Below are positions 26,561-39,659 of a stretch of 64,000 nt of DNA, one piece after another. The position numbers were made by a program, and so were the translations under genes. Position 1 is the stretch's first letter; each line of letters opens with the position of its first letter. Location of the stretch: contig CM038221.1 in the NCBI GenBank assembly GCA_021442155.1, positions 25,945,906 through 26,009,905 on the forward strand, written 5' to 3'. Below the pieces are notes generated by a model, which worked only from the letters and a program-made list of their open reading frames with translations, searched no databases and had not been told where the DNA came from. The stretch comes from Cymbidium sinense (taxonomy: Eukaryota > Streptophyta > Magnoliopsida > Asparagales > Orchidaceae).

Positions 26561-28120
26561 AGGGCATCAACCCTCACATTTTCAGTGGTTCATTTAAAGC
26601 CTTTAAATGTTTATGGTGGTCATTCTTATGGGGATTCATTAAAGGATGTATCCTATGATGAAAGTTATTTTAGTATTATTTATGAACTTTTCACATAAAG
26701 AATTAACATTGATAAGCTTTTGAGGCAAGGTGATCTTGTGCCTTAATATTCATATTATGGACTTAGGTGGTTAGGTTCATAATAAAATATTGGATTTTGC
26801 TAAACATACCCTTAGTTTATAAAGCTAATATATAATTTGAAATAAACTATTATAAAATAAAGAAAAATTAAATAAAAATTTAAGTCCACTATTGTAAACT
26901 TTTCTATATTAATTTAAATTAAGTGATGGTTTAAATTTATTTGTGGAACACTCCACTAATTTGGAGGATGTGAAGATAATAGGGTTAGGGTTGGTTTAAG
27001 GACAACAACTAGGCTAATGAAAGGTAGAGCCATATAATTAGTACTTATCAAATAGTTAATAAAATTGACATAAACATGAAATTTACCACGCTTTTGCAAT
27101 AAATGATAAAAATACCATAAAGAGAAATTAACAAAGTTTAAAGATACATCTTAGAATGTCAACTTTATCATTTGAAAACACCTTGTCAAGCTTTCCACAT
27201 AATTTCGTGATCACCTTCCAATGCTCTCTATGAATCTTATGATTTGATACCAAACATGGTGTGGCTTGTGGTTAGGTCACTTGGGATGACCCAATTGGTG
27301 GGCTAAGACTTTCATAAGATGCTTAGAAAAGTGATGATGGGTGTGTAGATGTTATTTTTATAATGAGTTTAAGATAGGGACTCAAATGTGGCTACTTACC
27401 AGAAAACATAGTTTAGAATTTGATGCAACATCCCAACTACAAAACTCCAATAGACTTAAAGTAATGTAAAATTATATGGAATGAAGTCTAATTTTAATCT
27501 GGAGAGTTTAACAATTTTTTGATATGTTTAAATATTTTTTTCTAGATTTCCTCTCAAGACTAGTCATTAGAAATCATCTTTGACCGACAGGTTGATTTGT
27601 GGATTAGGGTTGTTGAAAAGTAGACTTAAATTGAAGAAAATAAAAGTAATTGTTGTGTTTAATATGGTTCATAATTGTTTGAGAATTTTAGAGAAGTCTT
27701 AGGCCACCAAATAATAGTTGGAACTAGATTAGGTCTACATAAGTTTGGCTAAACATTTCTAAATAGAATTTTGTATTGCTTCTATGTGGAAAATATTTGT
27801 AGAAATTAAATTACCATTTTTGAGAGGAAGATGAGAAAAAACAAAAATGGAAGAATCTTGAAAAATAAAGGCACACAACAATTTGAATAACTCACTAAAG
27901 TGATCCTCACTTGAAGGATCACTAAATCTTCCCTTACAATTGATTGAACACCAAGCTCCAACAATTGGACTTTCATCCAAGGTGACTAAAAACTCCATAC
28001 CATTGCACAAAATGTTCTTAAACATCATACAAAGATAATTGAATTTTGAAAAAAGAGGGAGAGGTTGGAGGGGACCTACCCACTCAACTTCCCTAACTCC
28101 TTCGAAGATTAGCACATCTA
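26080..28120 (-). mobile_element. Ty3/gypsy relic: candidate LTR, tRNA-Met PBS and gag
   Basis: On the minus strand, TGGTATCAAATC at 27252-27241 resembles the tRNA-iMet primer-binding site (TGGTATCAGAGC) used by many plant elements. Upstream (27253-28120) would be the LTR, containing the 118-codon ORF at 28115-27759, which has no recognisable domain and is probably noncoding. Downstream is a gag relic at 26560-26080. The order fits one degraded minus-strand element, but LTR borders were not found and no second LTR was seen. Confidence 0.5.
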
Positions 28121-28689
28121 AGTTCTATTAATTATAATTAATTGATTATATTTTTATAAATTACTTCTCCCAAAACTCACACATAATCTACTTGACAACT
28201 ATTCTTGAGTAGGAAATAATTATTTGATCATTTAAATTATTAATTAATTAATTTTATAAATTTTATCTTATTTTTTGCTCATAAGTGTGCAAATCAAATT
28301 TCACATGCAAAAATTTAAATTTTAGAAGTTTAAGCATTCAATATTTAAAATTTATATATTTTAAATTACAATAATTCTAGAAATAATATTACAAACATAT
28401 TATTATATATAATGAATTTTAGAAAAATAAATGACAAATGCAATGATAAATACTTGATTAGTTGAATGCATCATACTTTTACTCCTTATGGTTGGTTCTT
28501 TTTTTTTTTCTTATCTTGACACATATTCTACATCAATAATGTTGTATGAGAAACTAAAAATATTCTAATGTGCTTCATGTGGAGTAAGCTTAAGCACCTC
28601 CAATTTAAGTTTTTAATGAACAAATAATGAGATAAATATAAGCACTCAAATAATAATAGAAAAAATGCATTGAAGGTCACATTTTGGAG

Positions 28690-31600
28690 TTCGAATAGTA
28701 AAATAACCCTATTGAGTCAATTGTTCAAGAAGAGGCAAACTTATGCTTAGTGCAAATTAATGATCTACTAATAGAATTAAATGACTATTGAATTTATGAT
28801 GAGCTTCATGATTCTTTATTTAAAATAAATAAAATGTTAATTAGTTTGTAAAATAAATATCACATTTTGAAAAGAAATCATACCATTTTAAATTCAAATT
28901 ATGTTAAACTTGAAAATAAATTACATATATTGTGTTAAAAAAACTATTTTCATTAGATAAAGTTTCTCTATGTAATAAATTTCTTAGAGAAAAGTAGAAG
29001 TTAAAAGCTAAATTTTAGTATTTATTTAGTCAAAGTCAAAATAAATTTGTTGATCTTATAGTTCATGGTTCATTTGACATTAAGATGACTTCATGATTTA
29101 GATCATACACACAAAATCGTGTTAAGTGCACAATTTGTATTAGCTTAAGAAACATCTTTTTAAATTTTATAGATAGAATAACTTCTAAGTTCTCTCAATA
29201 TGTAAGGATTCTTAAACTTATGTATACACATGTAGTACTACCTCTTACATAGTACGATCACCATTTTCACACTACTAGTGGTTCCAAGGTTGATTGGTAA
29301 ATGCTCAAGACACATGATGAGAGACTACTACATATATGTTTATAGAGCCATAGGATAGTATATATATTACTAAGAGATAATAAAAATTAATAAGAAATAA
29401 AGTTGGGACCATAGCTATAGCTCCTCCACCATTTTAAAAGGTCTTATCAGTTAATGGGTTGAAGAATAATCTAATTCTCACTAGCCATTTATAAAATAAG
29501 AGTATGATTTTTTTTTTCACTTTATAATGTTTGCATGAACATAATGATGAAGAATTTTTATAGGTTGAATATATGATAACATATACTTGCCAAAATTGAG
29601 TAGTTTATTTTTAAGTAGCCTTAAATGTCAAAAAAAAATTTTATTTATGTTATTGGTTAAGATAGATGCTTCTATCATTTTAGTATGCATACTTTCTTAA
29701 AATATATAAACATGAGCTTATATTAGGATTACCTCAACTAGACTACTCCAAAGACAAATTTTGTGCTAACTATTAGTTTGAAAATTAAAGACATACACAC
29801 CCCTACCATTTAGACCTAAAAATTAGATCACTACTTCTAAAACTTAAGAGTTATTACATGTGGACTTATTTGGGTAGTATAGACCATTAATCTAGGTGAA
29901 AAATAATTGTGGGTATATGATAATTAGTGATCTTTTATGGTTCACCTTGGTAGTATCTCTAGCCATAAGCTATTGTTATAATTAAATTATTAAGATATAT
30001 AAAGTGAATTTTATACCTTTTATTTATAATGACCATCTAAAAATATTTGAGAATAAAATTTTTGAAGCTTTTTATGATAAGAAAGTGGTTATATATATAA
30101 TTTCACTACACTAAAGACACTATAATAGAATTGTGCAATATAGTGAAATAATTAGATAATACTAGATATTGTTAGGACAATGCTTAGTAAGCATCACTTA
30201 CTTAAGTACTTATGGATTAAGGTAATAAATATAATGTTAAATCCATTATTTTGAAAATCACCCTTTGAGATTTGAAAAAAAAAAAGAAAGCTTTAATATT
30301 TCTCACTTTTTACATTTTAATGAAATATATTATATTTAAAAACTTAGAAATAAAGTTTGAATAAGTTTGAAATTAGATATAATGAAGTCATATACTTTTT
30401 ATATTTAACCATAACAAAGAATTTAAGGATCTGATAAGAGTACATGATTGAAAAATTTATATACATGTTATTTGATGAGCAAATGAAAATCTTCATAGAA
30501 TGAGAGATCTAAATTATGAGGATATTTATAATGTAAAGAATCTATGTTTAGATTATCTAAACATAGCTAAAATTGATCCATTTGCATCTAGTTTGTCTAA
30601 GAAGTTGAGGTATGCATTTAGTCATCATAAAAAAATTGATTAATGGTGATCCATCTAAAGTAGAAGTGTAGTTAAAGAAGATTTTTACCAATATGTATTT
30701 CTATCTAACATTATACCTTTTAGTATAGATAAAGTGTTAGAGAATGACTTTAGATTATAGTAATGTAAGATGAAATTTATTAGTAATGATACTTATGGAT
30801 TTTCCTAAGGCATAATAATCAACATGTAATTAAAAGTAATTATGTTTATAATAGTAAAAGAAGATATACAGCAATATTATAATTAATAAAGATAAGTTAG
30901 AGCAATAAGCTATAGTTACATAAATTGTATATACAATTTGTCAATTTTGGTTGATGGATCAGGTTAAGAGTTTGGTCAAAATTTAATCTAATTAAATAGG
31001 TATGATCAAAACTTGACTCATTTATTAAACATGTCAAAAATATTGACCCGAACTCAACCCACCCTTTAACAACCTGACCCAAATATGACATGAGCTCCCC
31101 AATTTAAGCATGCATTTAATGTCAAATTTAGGTTATATTTTATTCAAAGTCAAATTTATAGGTCATTCTCAATTTGTAGATCAAAATCATGTCAAAATTG
31201 GGTTTGTAGATAAACATAAACCTAGAAGTTGATTTGGTCAACCCAAACTTAAATGTTTTCAATTCGAGTCCATGTTAAGTCAATTATTGACACCCTATTA
31301 AAGAATTTTAAAAATTATATGCTTTAGTAATATGATTAGAAGTTGTTAGACTATTATTAGCCTTTATATGCTATAAGTGTTTTACATTATACCATCAAAA
31401 ATTTCAAAGCATTTTTCTAAATAGAATAAATGAAGAAGATGCCTTTGTGAATCAACCACTTAAATTTATTGATCATATATAGGCTCTTGAGCATAATATT
31501 AATATTGGCACATTCCTTCATTACTTTAAATTTTAATAAATGCATAGTAAACATTATATTATTCATTAAGAAAGTAAAAGTCATGATAAGGACTCAAATT

Positions 31601-32450
31601 TATATTGATGATATTTTATTTTATTTTATTTTATTAGGGAGTTTGAAATGGTATGTTTATATCCTAAATTAAATATGTTTATGACTTGATTATAAAGTTT
31701 GATCTAAAGAGTTATAAATTGATTTGTACCCTAATGCAATCCATGACCAAACAAGTTAATAAGGTTAGTAATAGATTAGTAGACACTAGACTATATAGAG
31801 AAATGATAAGATAATAGAATTATATGTTCAATTTTAGATAGATCTTAAAGAATCACATCTAATAGATCTAAGAAAAATTTTAAAGTAACTTATATGAACA
31901 TTAAGCCTTTGATTATGGTATTCTAAGAATAAATTTCTATTTACACTCTTAGGTTATTCTAATGCTGACTATACAAGTTATCAAGTAGATAAAAATAACA
32001 TGTCAAACACTATTCAATTTTAAGACTCTCACTTATCTCATGTTTTATTAGAAGTAGATTTCATTATACCTAGGTATGTTCATAATTACTTTGCATTAGG
32101 GAGTAACTTAAGGATTTTGAGCTTAGATCATATCCAAGTGAGGTGTGTCATTATTAATGTAATTAACTTATTTGAAAATTCTATCCAACACTTAGGAAAA
32201 GTTTAAAAAGATTTCATCATCCTTATATTTAAGATCAAATAATCTGAAGTGATGTTGTTCTACTAGTCATTAGCATAGACCATCAAAATTTATGATCTTT
32301 TTAAAACCTTTATATAAATATATTCACCTAAATACTAATTAAGTATGTTAGATCCCTTGTTAAAAGATTTTCTAAAGATTAATAAGATAGTTGTTAGATC
32401 ACATGTTTAATTTGGATGCAAAAAATTTCATAATTTATAAAGTTTAGTTT
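28690..32450 (+). pseudogene. Ty1/copia retrotransposon relic (gag-int-RT-RNase H)
   Basis: Copia coding pieces appear in the correct order on the plus strand across 3.7 kb. A Lys/Asn-rich gag tail (28740-29000) includes YDELHDSLF. CSRHM (29302-29316) marks the protein just ahead of integrase. HVDLFG (29857-29874) and a VDDYSRF-like stretch mark the integrase core, followed by RTMLSKHHLLKYLW near 30175-30220. VNQPLKF near 31450 and YIDD (31601-31612) are the RT catalytic box in its LFIKK...IYIDDI context. An SHL...LKYL stretch and GYSNADY (31952-31972) mark RNase H. Dozens of stops and frameshifts interrupt it. Both RT aspartates of YIDD survive but in a dead frame. No LTR pair was found. Confidence 0.85.
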
Positions 32451-34479
32451 CTTATAAACTTAACAGACCATCACTATGTTTATTAGGCTTCTATTTGGTA
32501 GTTTCTACTAGAAAACCTTCCTAGTAATCACAAATTATAGAATATTTTTTATAATTTTTAGAAGGCAAAGTGTTATCCAAAATTTCTCATCAATTTTTAC
32601 TACTTGGAAATTGAGAAGAGCTAGTTTGAATAACAAATTTCACCAGTTTTTAACAAACAAAAGAATTCAAAGTAATTAAAGGTTATTCGAGATAATTACT
32701 TGTTTACTACACATCATTTATTTCAATTTTTTAATTCAAAATACACTCAATATCAAATTAAAAAAACATCTCATTTTTATTCTTAGGTATCATATTTTCT
32801 CAACCACAAGTTATTCAAAAGTTAACTAAAGGAGCACGAGAGAAAAAAAAAATAGAGCCTAAGAGAGAAGAAGCTTGAAGATAACTTTTCTCACCTCGAT
32901 TTTATTATTATTTTTTCTTAATTTTATTTTCACTTTCATCTCTTATGTGCTCATTTTATTTATGTTTTTCAATTGTGTTTTTATATTTGACCATACTCCT
33001 AAATGTTTGGGTATCTAGAGATAACTTGGCAACAACTATGGTAAATCCTCTTGTGCTTTAAAAATTTTCAAACACCTCTCATCCAAAAATCATTTAAGCT
33101 TCTATCTATCATCATATTATTTCAAACCATATTTAAACTTATGCTCTAATATACTTCTACTTTCAATGACCTAGATTTTATATTTTGATATGATATGGAC
33201 CACTAGCTAGGTCATATTTTTTTCATATTTTATATAATAAGATAATTATATAAGATAATAACATTGATTGTGTAAATTCATCTATTCATTGATATGAAGT
33301 TGAAATCACTCATAATAATTTGATGACTTATTTCTCTTTATTAAGATGAGGGAGCTAATTTGAGCCATTAAAAGGTCTCATAAGTCTTTCAATTGGTTTG
33401 TGAACACTTCACTAAAGTCCATTGAAAGAGCATCTCATAAAATAAAATAACCTATCAATAAAAGTTCATTATATTCATATATTCAATACATCCTTTGTAA
33501 TATTATTTTACGAAAGGCTGGCCATTCAAGAAAACTAAATCTAACTCTCACCTTGATTACTCATTTTATTTTTATCTATATCTAATTTGATGCAAGTCCA
33601 TGCTATTTTCCATCATACATCAAATCAATCATCCCAAAAGTTTTAACTAGTAATGATTATATAACTTAAGCCTTGTCCATATGATTGAGTTCATTATCAC
33701 TCCTAAATTTTCTAATATTTACCTCACCACATATCATATTAATGATTATCTCTATGCCTTACTTGTTATTTTCCATTACTTTTCTTACCATAAGGAGGAT
33801 ATTTGTCTTACTTTTCCTTCCACTTCCTCATCTTCTATGCTAGAATAACTTTTGGGCATTTCATGGGCAATGTGAAGGATCAACTGATGGTAAGATTAAT
33901 TGTAAACCACACCCCCTGGCTAACCCCTCTGGATTAAAAGTAATTTAAATTGATTAATTATAAGTAAGTTGAATAAAAACACTTCTTCCACTATCTATGT
34001 GACCCTACACAACACAGAAGTAATACATTGGTTCTTTAACACACAATTGGACATACAACAATACAAATCCACATGAATGGTATAAAAATCTCTTTCTTAA
34101 TTTCTTTCTTGTAGTAGACATTTTTAAGTAATTCAGTTATGGTCTCTAACCCCATATCAACTACATTTATGTTGTTAGAATGGCTATTCAAGAAATATAG
34201 GACTTAAAAGATTGAAAATGATGGGAATCAATATAGGTGTAACAATGTGGAGGTAAACACCAAACAAAGTTACTTGTAAGGGAAAATGCCTATTGCCTTT
34301 ATAATAGTTTTTATTTTACTTGTTGAGAAAAGATTGCTTCTATAATAAATTATAAAATTGAATAAGATGATGGCCTAATTTATTTGAACAAGGTTTGAGT
34401 CTTCAATCCTTGTACAAATCTTAGAATATACTATTTATTTTACATAATATTTTCAATCAAATATAGTCAGAATTAATTT
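32451..34479. other. AT-rich spacer, nothing recognisable
   Basis: No coding relic, tRNA or repeat structure was recognised. It could contain the decayed 3' LTR of the upstream copia relic. Confidence 0.35.
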
Positions 34480-34760
34480 ACTGTGCCAAACGTTGGATCC
34501 CTGGCCTTGAAAAGTCTTTTCGAGAAATGCAGCAACGGGTGACCCGTTTCTTCTGTTTTGTTCCAATCATAAAAGTAGTGTAATTGTATCTATTTGAATT
34601 TAGCGGATGCAGAGTGTGCTCCACAATAATTCTCCTCGACGTGCTTAAGAGCTCCGTCTATTACCACACGTGCCGTCATCGTGACCTCAATGGGATCGTC
34701 ACGTCGATTTATATTTATATTTCTAATTGATGAAGGAAAATTCTAATCGCCCAAAAAATA
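34480..34760 (+). promoter_or_regulatory. Promoter-like GC-richer island
   Basis: A compositional island in AT-rich DNA has CACGTG (34667-34672), GTCACGTCG (34699-34707) and then TATATTTATAT near 34710-34720. This spacing resembles a plant core promoter with G-box and ACGT elements. No ORF follows, so it may be a promoter remnant, part of a transposon terminus, or chance. Confidence 0.25.
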
Positions 34761-34910
34761 AAAAATTTCTCTGAAGAAACTTTGACAGCTAAGTAGTACA
34801 CAAATAAGTCTGGATTCATTTATTATTACTTTGGTCATTATTTATTCCTATTTTTATACATTTTTTCCCATAAGAAAGAGTGGTTATCTACAAATGAAAA
34901 AATAAAAGAA

Positions 34911-34934
34911 TATATATATATATATACATATATA
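34911..34934. repeat. (TA)n microsatellite
   Basis: A TA run interrupted once by CA, immediately upstream of the SINE insertion. Confidence 0.95.
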
Positions 34935-34936
34935 GT

Positions 34937-35084
34937 GAATCCTGAGAAGGCATGCGCTAGACAGCAGGTTCCGTTGGTTGAGAGCCTCCCTCCCAACGCG
35001 ATGACTCACATTCGAGCGAATTTGTACATTAAATTGTCCTCACGGGCTCATCTAAAAAAAAAAAAAAGAATCCTGATAAGACAT
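34937..35084 (+). mobile_element. tRNA-derived SINE with poly(A) tail and target-site duplication
   Basis: A body of about 114 bp (34954-35067) starts in GC-rich sequence and ends in 14 A's (35054-35067). It is flanked by GAATCCTGAGAAGGCAT (34937-34953) and GAATCCTGATAAGACAT (35068-35084), a 17-bp duplication with two differences. Inside, GTTGGTTGAGAGC (34973-34985) resembles a Pol III A box and a B-box-like ATTCGAG lies at about 35010-35016. Poly(A), target-site duplication and Pol III boxes together are diagnostic of a SINE. The ORF crossing it is not a gene. I do not recognise the family. Confidence 0.85.
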
Positions 35085-36765
35085 TATTTTAAATTGATTT
35101 TCTATAATTTTATCATTTAAAAATTTTAAAGAGCCAAATTATCTCAACCAAGTGAAAATTTTAAGATTAATCTAAAGAAATGTGAGAAATGATGCTGTGA
35201 AAATAATAGTTTAGAGTTTGCATACTTTCATGTTTTTAAAGCATCTTCCCTTTTAAAATTATCTTTCTATTCTTCTTCCTTGTTTTATCTTTTTTTTTTT
35301 TTAAAAAAAGGAAGGCTGTGATTTTATTTTTCATGCAAGAATATGAGAATAACAAATAGTAATGGTGTAATGAAACGTGCAAATGAAGCAAGTCATGCAA
35401 GATGTTCATTTTAGTCTTCGTGGTTAACTCTTTATAGTTAGTGGTTAACTCTTGAATGCTGGTTAGGTGGTCTTCTCCAACACAATAGTTCGATGAGAGT
35501 TGGTTTGTTATAATTATTTTTTATTACTAATTTCTTAAACTTCATAGTCACTTCTCCTGTTCTGAATTTTCTCTCTCTAAATTTTATTTGCTCAATATAG
35601 AAGAAAATGTGATCTTTATAAGCCCTCTCAAAATAATCTACATTATATTAACTTTCCATTCATTTATCTCCACAAAAATGATAGTTTAAAGGTAGTAGAT
35701 TTTAGCAATTGTTGTAAACAAAATCTAGAGCATTATTTAATATCCCAACCACATATAATTGCCCTTATTAAGCACAGGCACCTTCATATGTGATGTGGCC
35801 TATTGGTTAGGTCTGCTTGATGGCGCCAAATTGGGTTTAAAAATCTTTCTAAGAGGCTAGAAGAAGGACCTAAGCTAGCCAAAACAAGAGAGCCTAATAT
35901 CTGAGAAACCAATATTTTGATTTTAGGGTTTAGAGTGATAAAAATATTAGTCTTTTGGGCTTGAAATTTTGAAAATTGCTAATCTAAAGTGTTTAGAAAG
36001 TGATTTGAAGAATTGTATACTTTTTGAAATAATTTTTTTGAGATTTTTTCAAGCCTAAATTAGAGAATATCTTCTCTAGTTGCAGATCCAAACTTGAAAA
36101 TAGAATTTTAAAAAATAGGTGTAAGCTTAAGGATTGAATTTAAAATTATGGAAAGCTACAGTTAAGCATTTTTAGTAAAGATATAAAACTTTTCACTCAA
36201 TTCTAATAAGGTTATTCTCACCTTTTGAGTACTATAATAAGACTAGGTCCAATTAAAGGAAACCTTACGATGACCTTTCCTACTTAATTTCGAGTGAGTT
36301 TTTCTAGATTAAAAATATAATAAAATACCTATTCTTTAGAGTGAAGTGAGTAGAAGAAAACTATAGCAATAAAGCAATGACATATAAATGATAGACTATT
36401 CACTCTCTGAAGTGATTAGTTGGAAGAGACCACAAAACCTATTTCTAGAAGAAAACTATAGCAATTAATTATTTTCATTAAATCTTACATAATTTTTCTT
36501 CAATATTTTAAAAAAAATTTAAATTTCAACTTCAAAATTTTGAATTTTAAAAATTCAAACATTCAAATTTTGAAATTCATATTTTTTTTTAAAAAAAATT
36601 ACAAATATTCTACAAACAATATTATAAACATATAATCTTATATAATAAATTTTAAATATATAAATGATACATAAAATGATAATTCCATGATCAACTGCAT
36701 TCATTCTGCTTTAACTATTTGTGGCTGGTCCATTTTTTTCCTTCCATCAACCTATTTTTAAAAGA

Positions 36766-36880
36766 GTGAGCATCTCATCCCGTCGGATGGGAGCGAAGCT
36801 CCAGGGCAGGGATCCTGGTTAGAGCGTATGTGGGGTGTGTGTAATTTGTCCTTAAGACTCAACTTCTCAAAAAAAAAAAC
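36766..36880 (+). mobile_element. Possible second SINE
   Basis: A GC-rich segment of about 105 bp is bounded by AT-rich DNA and ends in a run of 11 A's near 36869-36879. The flanks share a CTATTTTT...AAAA word (upstream about 36751-36763, downstream about 36885-36900), which may be a decayed target-site duplication but is low complexity. No clear Pol III boxes were seen. It is not obviously the same family as the SINE at 34954. Confidence 0.45.
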
Positions 36881-36999
36881 ACATCTATTTTTTTTAAAAA
36901 AAGGCCATTCAAAACATTATCATATAATAGATAACACACCATATGTACCGAGACTAACTATAGCTTATTTAACAATGAATATAAAATGGCATTCTTAAT

Positions 37000-38300
37000 T
37001 GGATTATCCTAATGCTGATCGGCTTCTAATTCAAAAGTAGATCAGCTTTCTCTACTGTGCCTCTACAGCTTCTCAAGGTGAGCAATGGATCTAAAAAGGA
37101 AGACAAAAGAACAAGAGCCCAGCGAGAAAAGGCCAGTTTTGGTTATTCCGAAACCAAGCTCTACATACAAATATTCAAATCACAAAATTCCTGAAAGTCC
37201 CAGTTCCTAGAGCCTAGGTCTGGTGCCGCAATAACATCAACTTCTCGTTGAGGATAAAATAATAATCTTTAAATAAAATAATGTATGCTATCATTATGGT
37301 CTCATCTATAAAATAATAAGATCCAAGAAAAGTCTCACAAAGTTAAAACAAAAAGACTGAGGAATTGAAGACAAAAAAGGTCAAGCAAAGGTGTCCAACC
37401 ACAACAGTTTTTTATCATTTATTTTACAGCTCTTTTCTTTCTATTTTCTGAAACTATTAATTATAAGGGGTCATTGACATGCATATCATATCCCTTTCTA
37501 ATATTATTTTCATTTTTTGAACTTAGCATATTGCAAAATATCAGGAAAAAAAAAAAGTTAGCTAATTTTTTCATCAAATCACCATAATTGTCTTTTCATT
37601 CATAAAATAAGAATAAAAATGGAAAAAAAAAAAAAGCGCCATGCAAGCCAACTAATTTGATTTGAATTAGGATGTAAGAAAACACCCAGAAAGCCAAAGC
37701 GCCTGTCTTCCAATGGAATAAGAGGAAACATGCGTCCATAGAGAACAACAACAATATTACAATACAAACAAAATATAAAATATTATAGGAGAGGAAGAAT
37801 GCATGATGGAAAACGAAAAAACTAGTTGAGTTGAATATAGTGGCTGGCGTGGGATGGGAAAGAGCATGCTTGGTCTGGGGACATGAGAGAAGCGTGTGAT
37901 TAGAACTCTCACTGCTTCCTCTGTGACTGGCAAGATTATAGAACCAATGAGGGCACTGCCTTATTTATATAAGTTATATTTATGCACGTATATTATTAAT
38001 CATAGAAGAAGCATGGATATGGTTATTATTTTATGGTTATAAGCTTAAGAAATTTATGAGAACGTTGGGGACCTCAATGCATGCCATGCTCTTCCATCAC
38101 TGTCTCTCTATCTTCTTCCCTATTTTGAAAGGATAGGATCAGCCTGTGGTCCCTTCCTTTTGTTCTTCTCTTCTTGTCTTACGCTTCTCTGTCTTTCTTG
38201 TATTTATCTTCTTCTATTTATCAATCTAGTTCCAGAGAATTGTTTTAACGGGTTTCAACTATCTACTACCTTTTTTTTTTTTTTGAAAAAGTTTGTGCTG
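37000..38300. other. Higher-complexity unique sequence, no convincing gene
   Basis: Less repetitive than its surroundings, with mixed composition. It holds a 41-codon plus-strand ORF (37085-37210) rich in Lys, Pro and Ser, and a GC-richer patch near 37850-37940. No splice-supported gene, tRNA or known microRNA sequence was recognised. Confidence 0.35.
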
Positions 38301-39222
38301 ATGACCTTAATAATAATTTCTGAAAATTTTATAAGTTAAACAAACGGAAACGCACATTCATTTATCAGTTACTTTCTTAGAATATCTTCGTTTAGAAAAT
38401 AAGAAAATGAACTCTTTATCATCTATCAAAAAAGAACTGAAATAAAAATAATAATAAAACTTGCTTAGATTGATGAGCGATGGGCTCCATTCGTTATGGC
38501 AAGTGCTGTAGGAAAACAGATGGAAATCGTTGTTAAAGAATTATGAAAAGTTATTGATTTCAATTTGAAAATTTTAGGACGATTTCATATTATTTTATTT
38601 TATATTTTATATTTTTTCATATTTTGATTCTAAATAAAATATATTTAATATTGATTAATTTTAAAAGCACTAATATCGAAAAATTACTTTCAATATTTTT
38701 AAAATAAGAGAAGAAGATTTGCAACCGAGAAGCATGGAATTCTTTCCGATCTCCATTTACTCATTCCTTCACACTGTTCATACTTACAGTCAATTTATGG
38801 AGAACAAATCACTACAGTAAAGGTACTCAAAATAGTGACTTGGTTGGAAGGCTAAATTAAAAATTAACCCCCGCCCCTATATATATATATCATCGGCATT
38901 GAATCAATTTGGTTGATTTTAACTTAAAATTAATTGAAAGTTGAAATGACTTGAAACTTGATCTGAACTTTATTTAACTCCTCCCCTTTTTTTTAAAAAA
39001 AAAAAGGATGTCAAAATATAAATTGCATGCAAGGGTCAAAATACAAAGCGCTTAACCTCAAATGATTGCATGTATAGAACCAATAATTTTATTATCATCC
39101 CTGCTCATAGTTCTCTCCTCTTGATTTCACTTAACAGTAATATTAGCAAATGCGAAAAAGCTATATAAAATATCTTCTCTAAGTTATTTCACACCTCATT
39201 ATGATGATTACATGTGTTGAAC

Positions 39223-39445
39223 TACCTTGAAAACATTACAACATTTCATTAATGTGATGTTAATCCTTGAAAACATTACAACATTTCATTGAGTTAGAGA
39301 AATTAACTTAAAGTGATCATTAGGGACTGATAAAAAAAGTAGATGATATTAATCCTTGAAAAATTACAACATTTCATTGAGTTAGAGAAATTATATAGAA
39401 AATATGATGTTTTTAATACATTAATGTGATCATTAGGGACTGATA
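39223..39445 (+). repeat. Short direct repeat cluster (88-114 bp spacing)
   Basis: ATTACAACATTTCATT occurs three times (about 39236, 39277 and 39363). The longer ATTTCATTGAGTTAGAGAAATT word occurs twice, and GTGATCATTAGGGACTGATA occurs near 39314 and 39428. This indicates local tandem duplication with partial units. Confidence 0.85.
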
Positions 39446-39659
39446 TATTTTTGTACACCTTGAGGGAAAGGTATTTAAACTTCGAAGGAAAATCTCTTGA
39501 ATGAAAAGTGAATTTTACATACTTTTAGAAAAAGTAGTATATGGAGCAGTAAGTTCTATGGATTAGAAGGATTTAGGAGCATCACTTATGACAACACCCT
39601 TCCCCTTAATTGAGAAGGTAGCAGATGTGTATGATATATTGATATTTTATGGAGGTTAA

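Noticed and set aside
27759..28115. 118-codon minus-strand ORF as a possible host gene
   Set aside because: No domain recognised, and it lies where the LTR of the neighbouring gypsy relic should be.
37850..37940. Possible microRNA precursor or miR156-like site in a GC-richer patch
   Set aside because: No known mature sequence matches well and no long foldback was found by eye.
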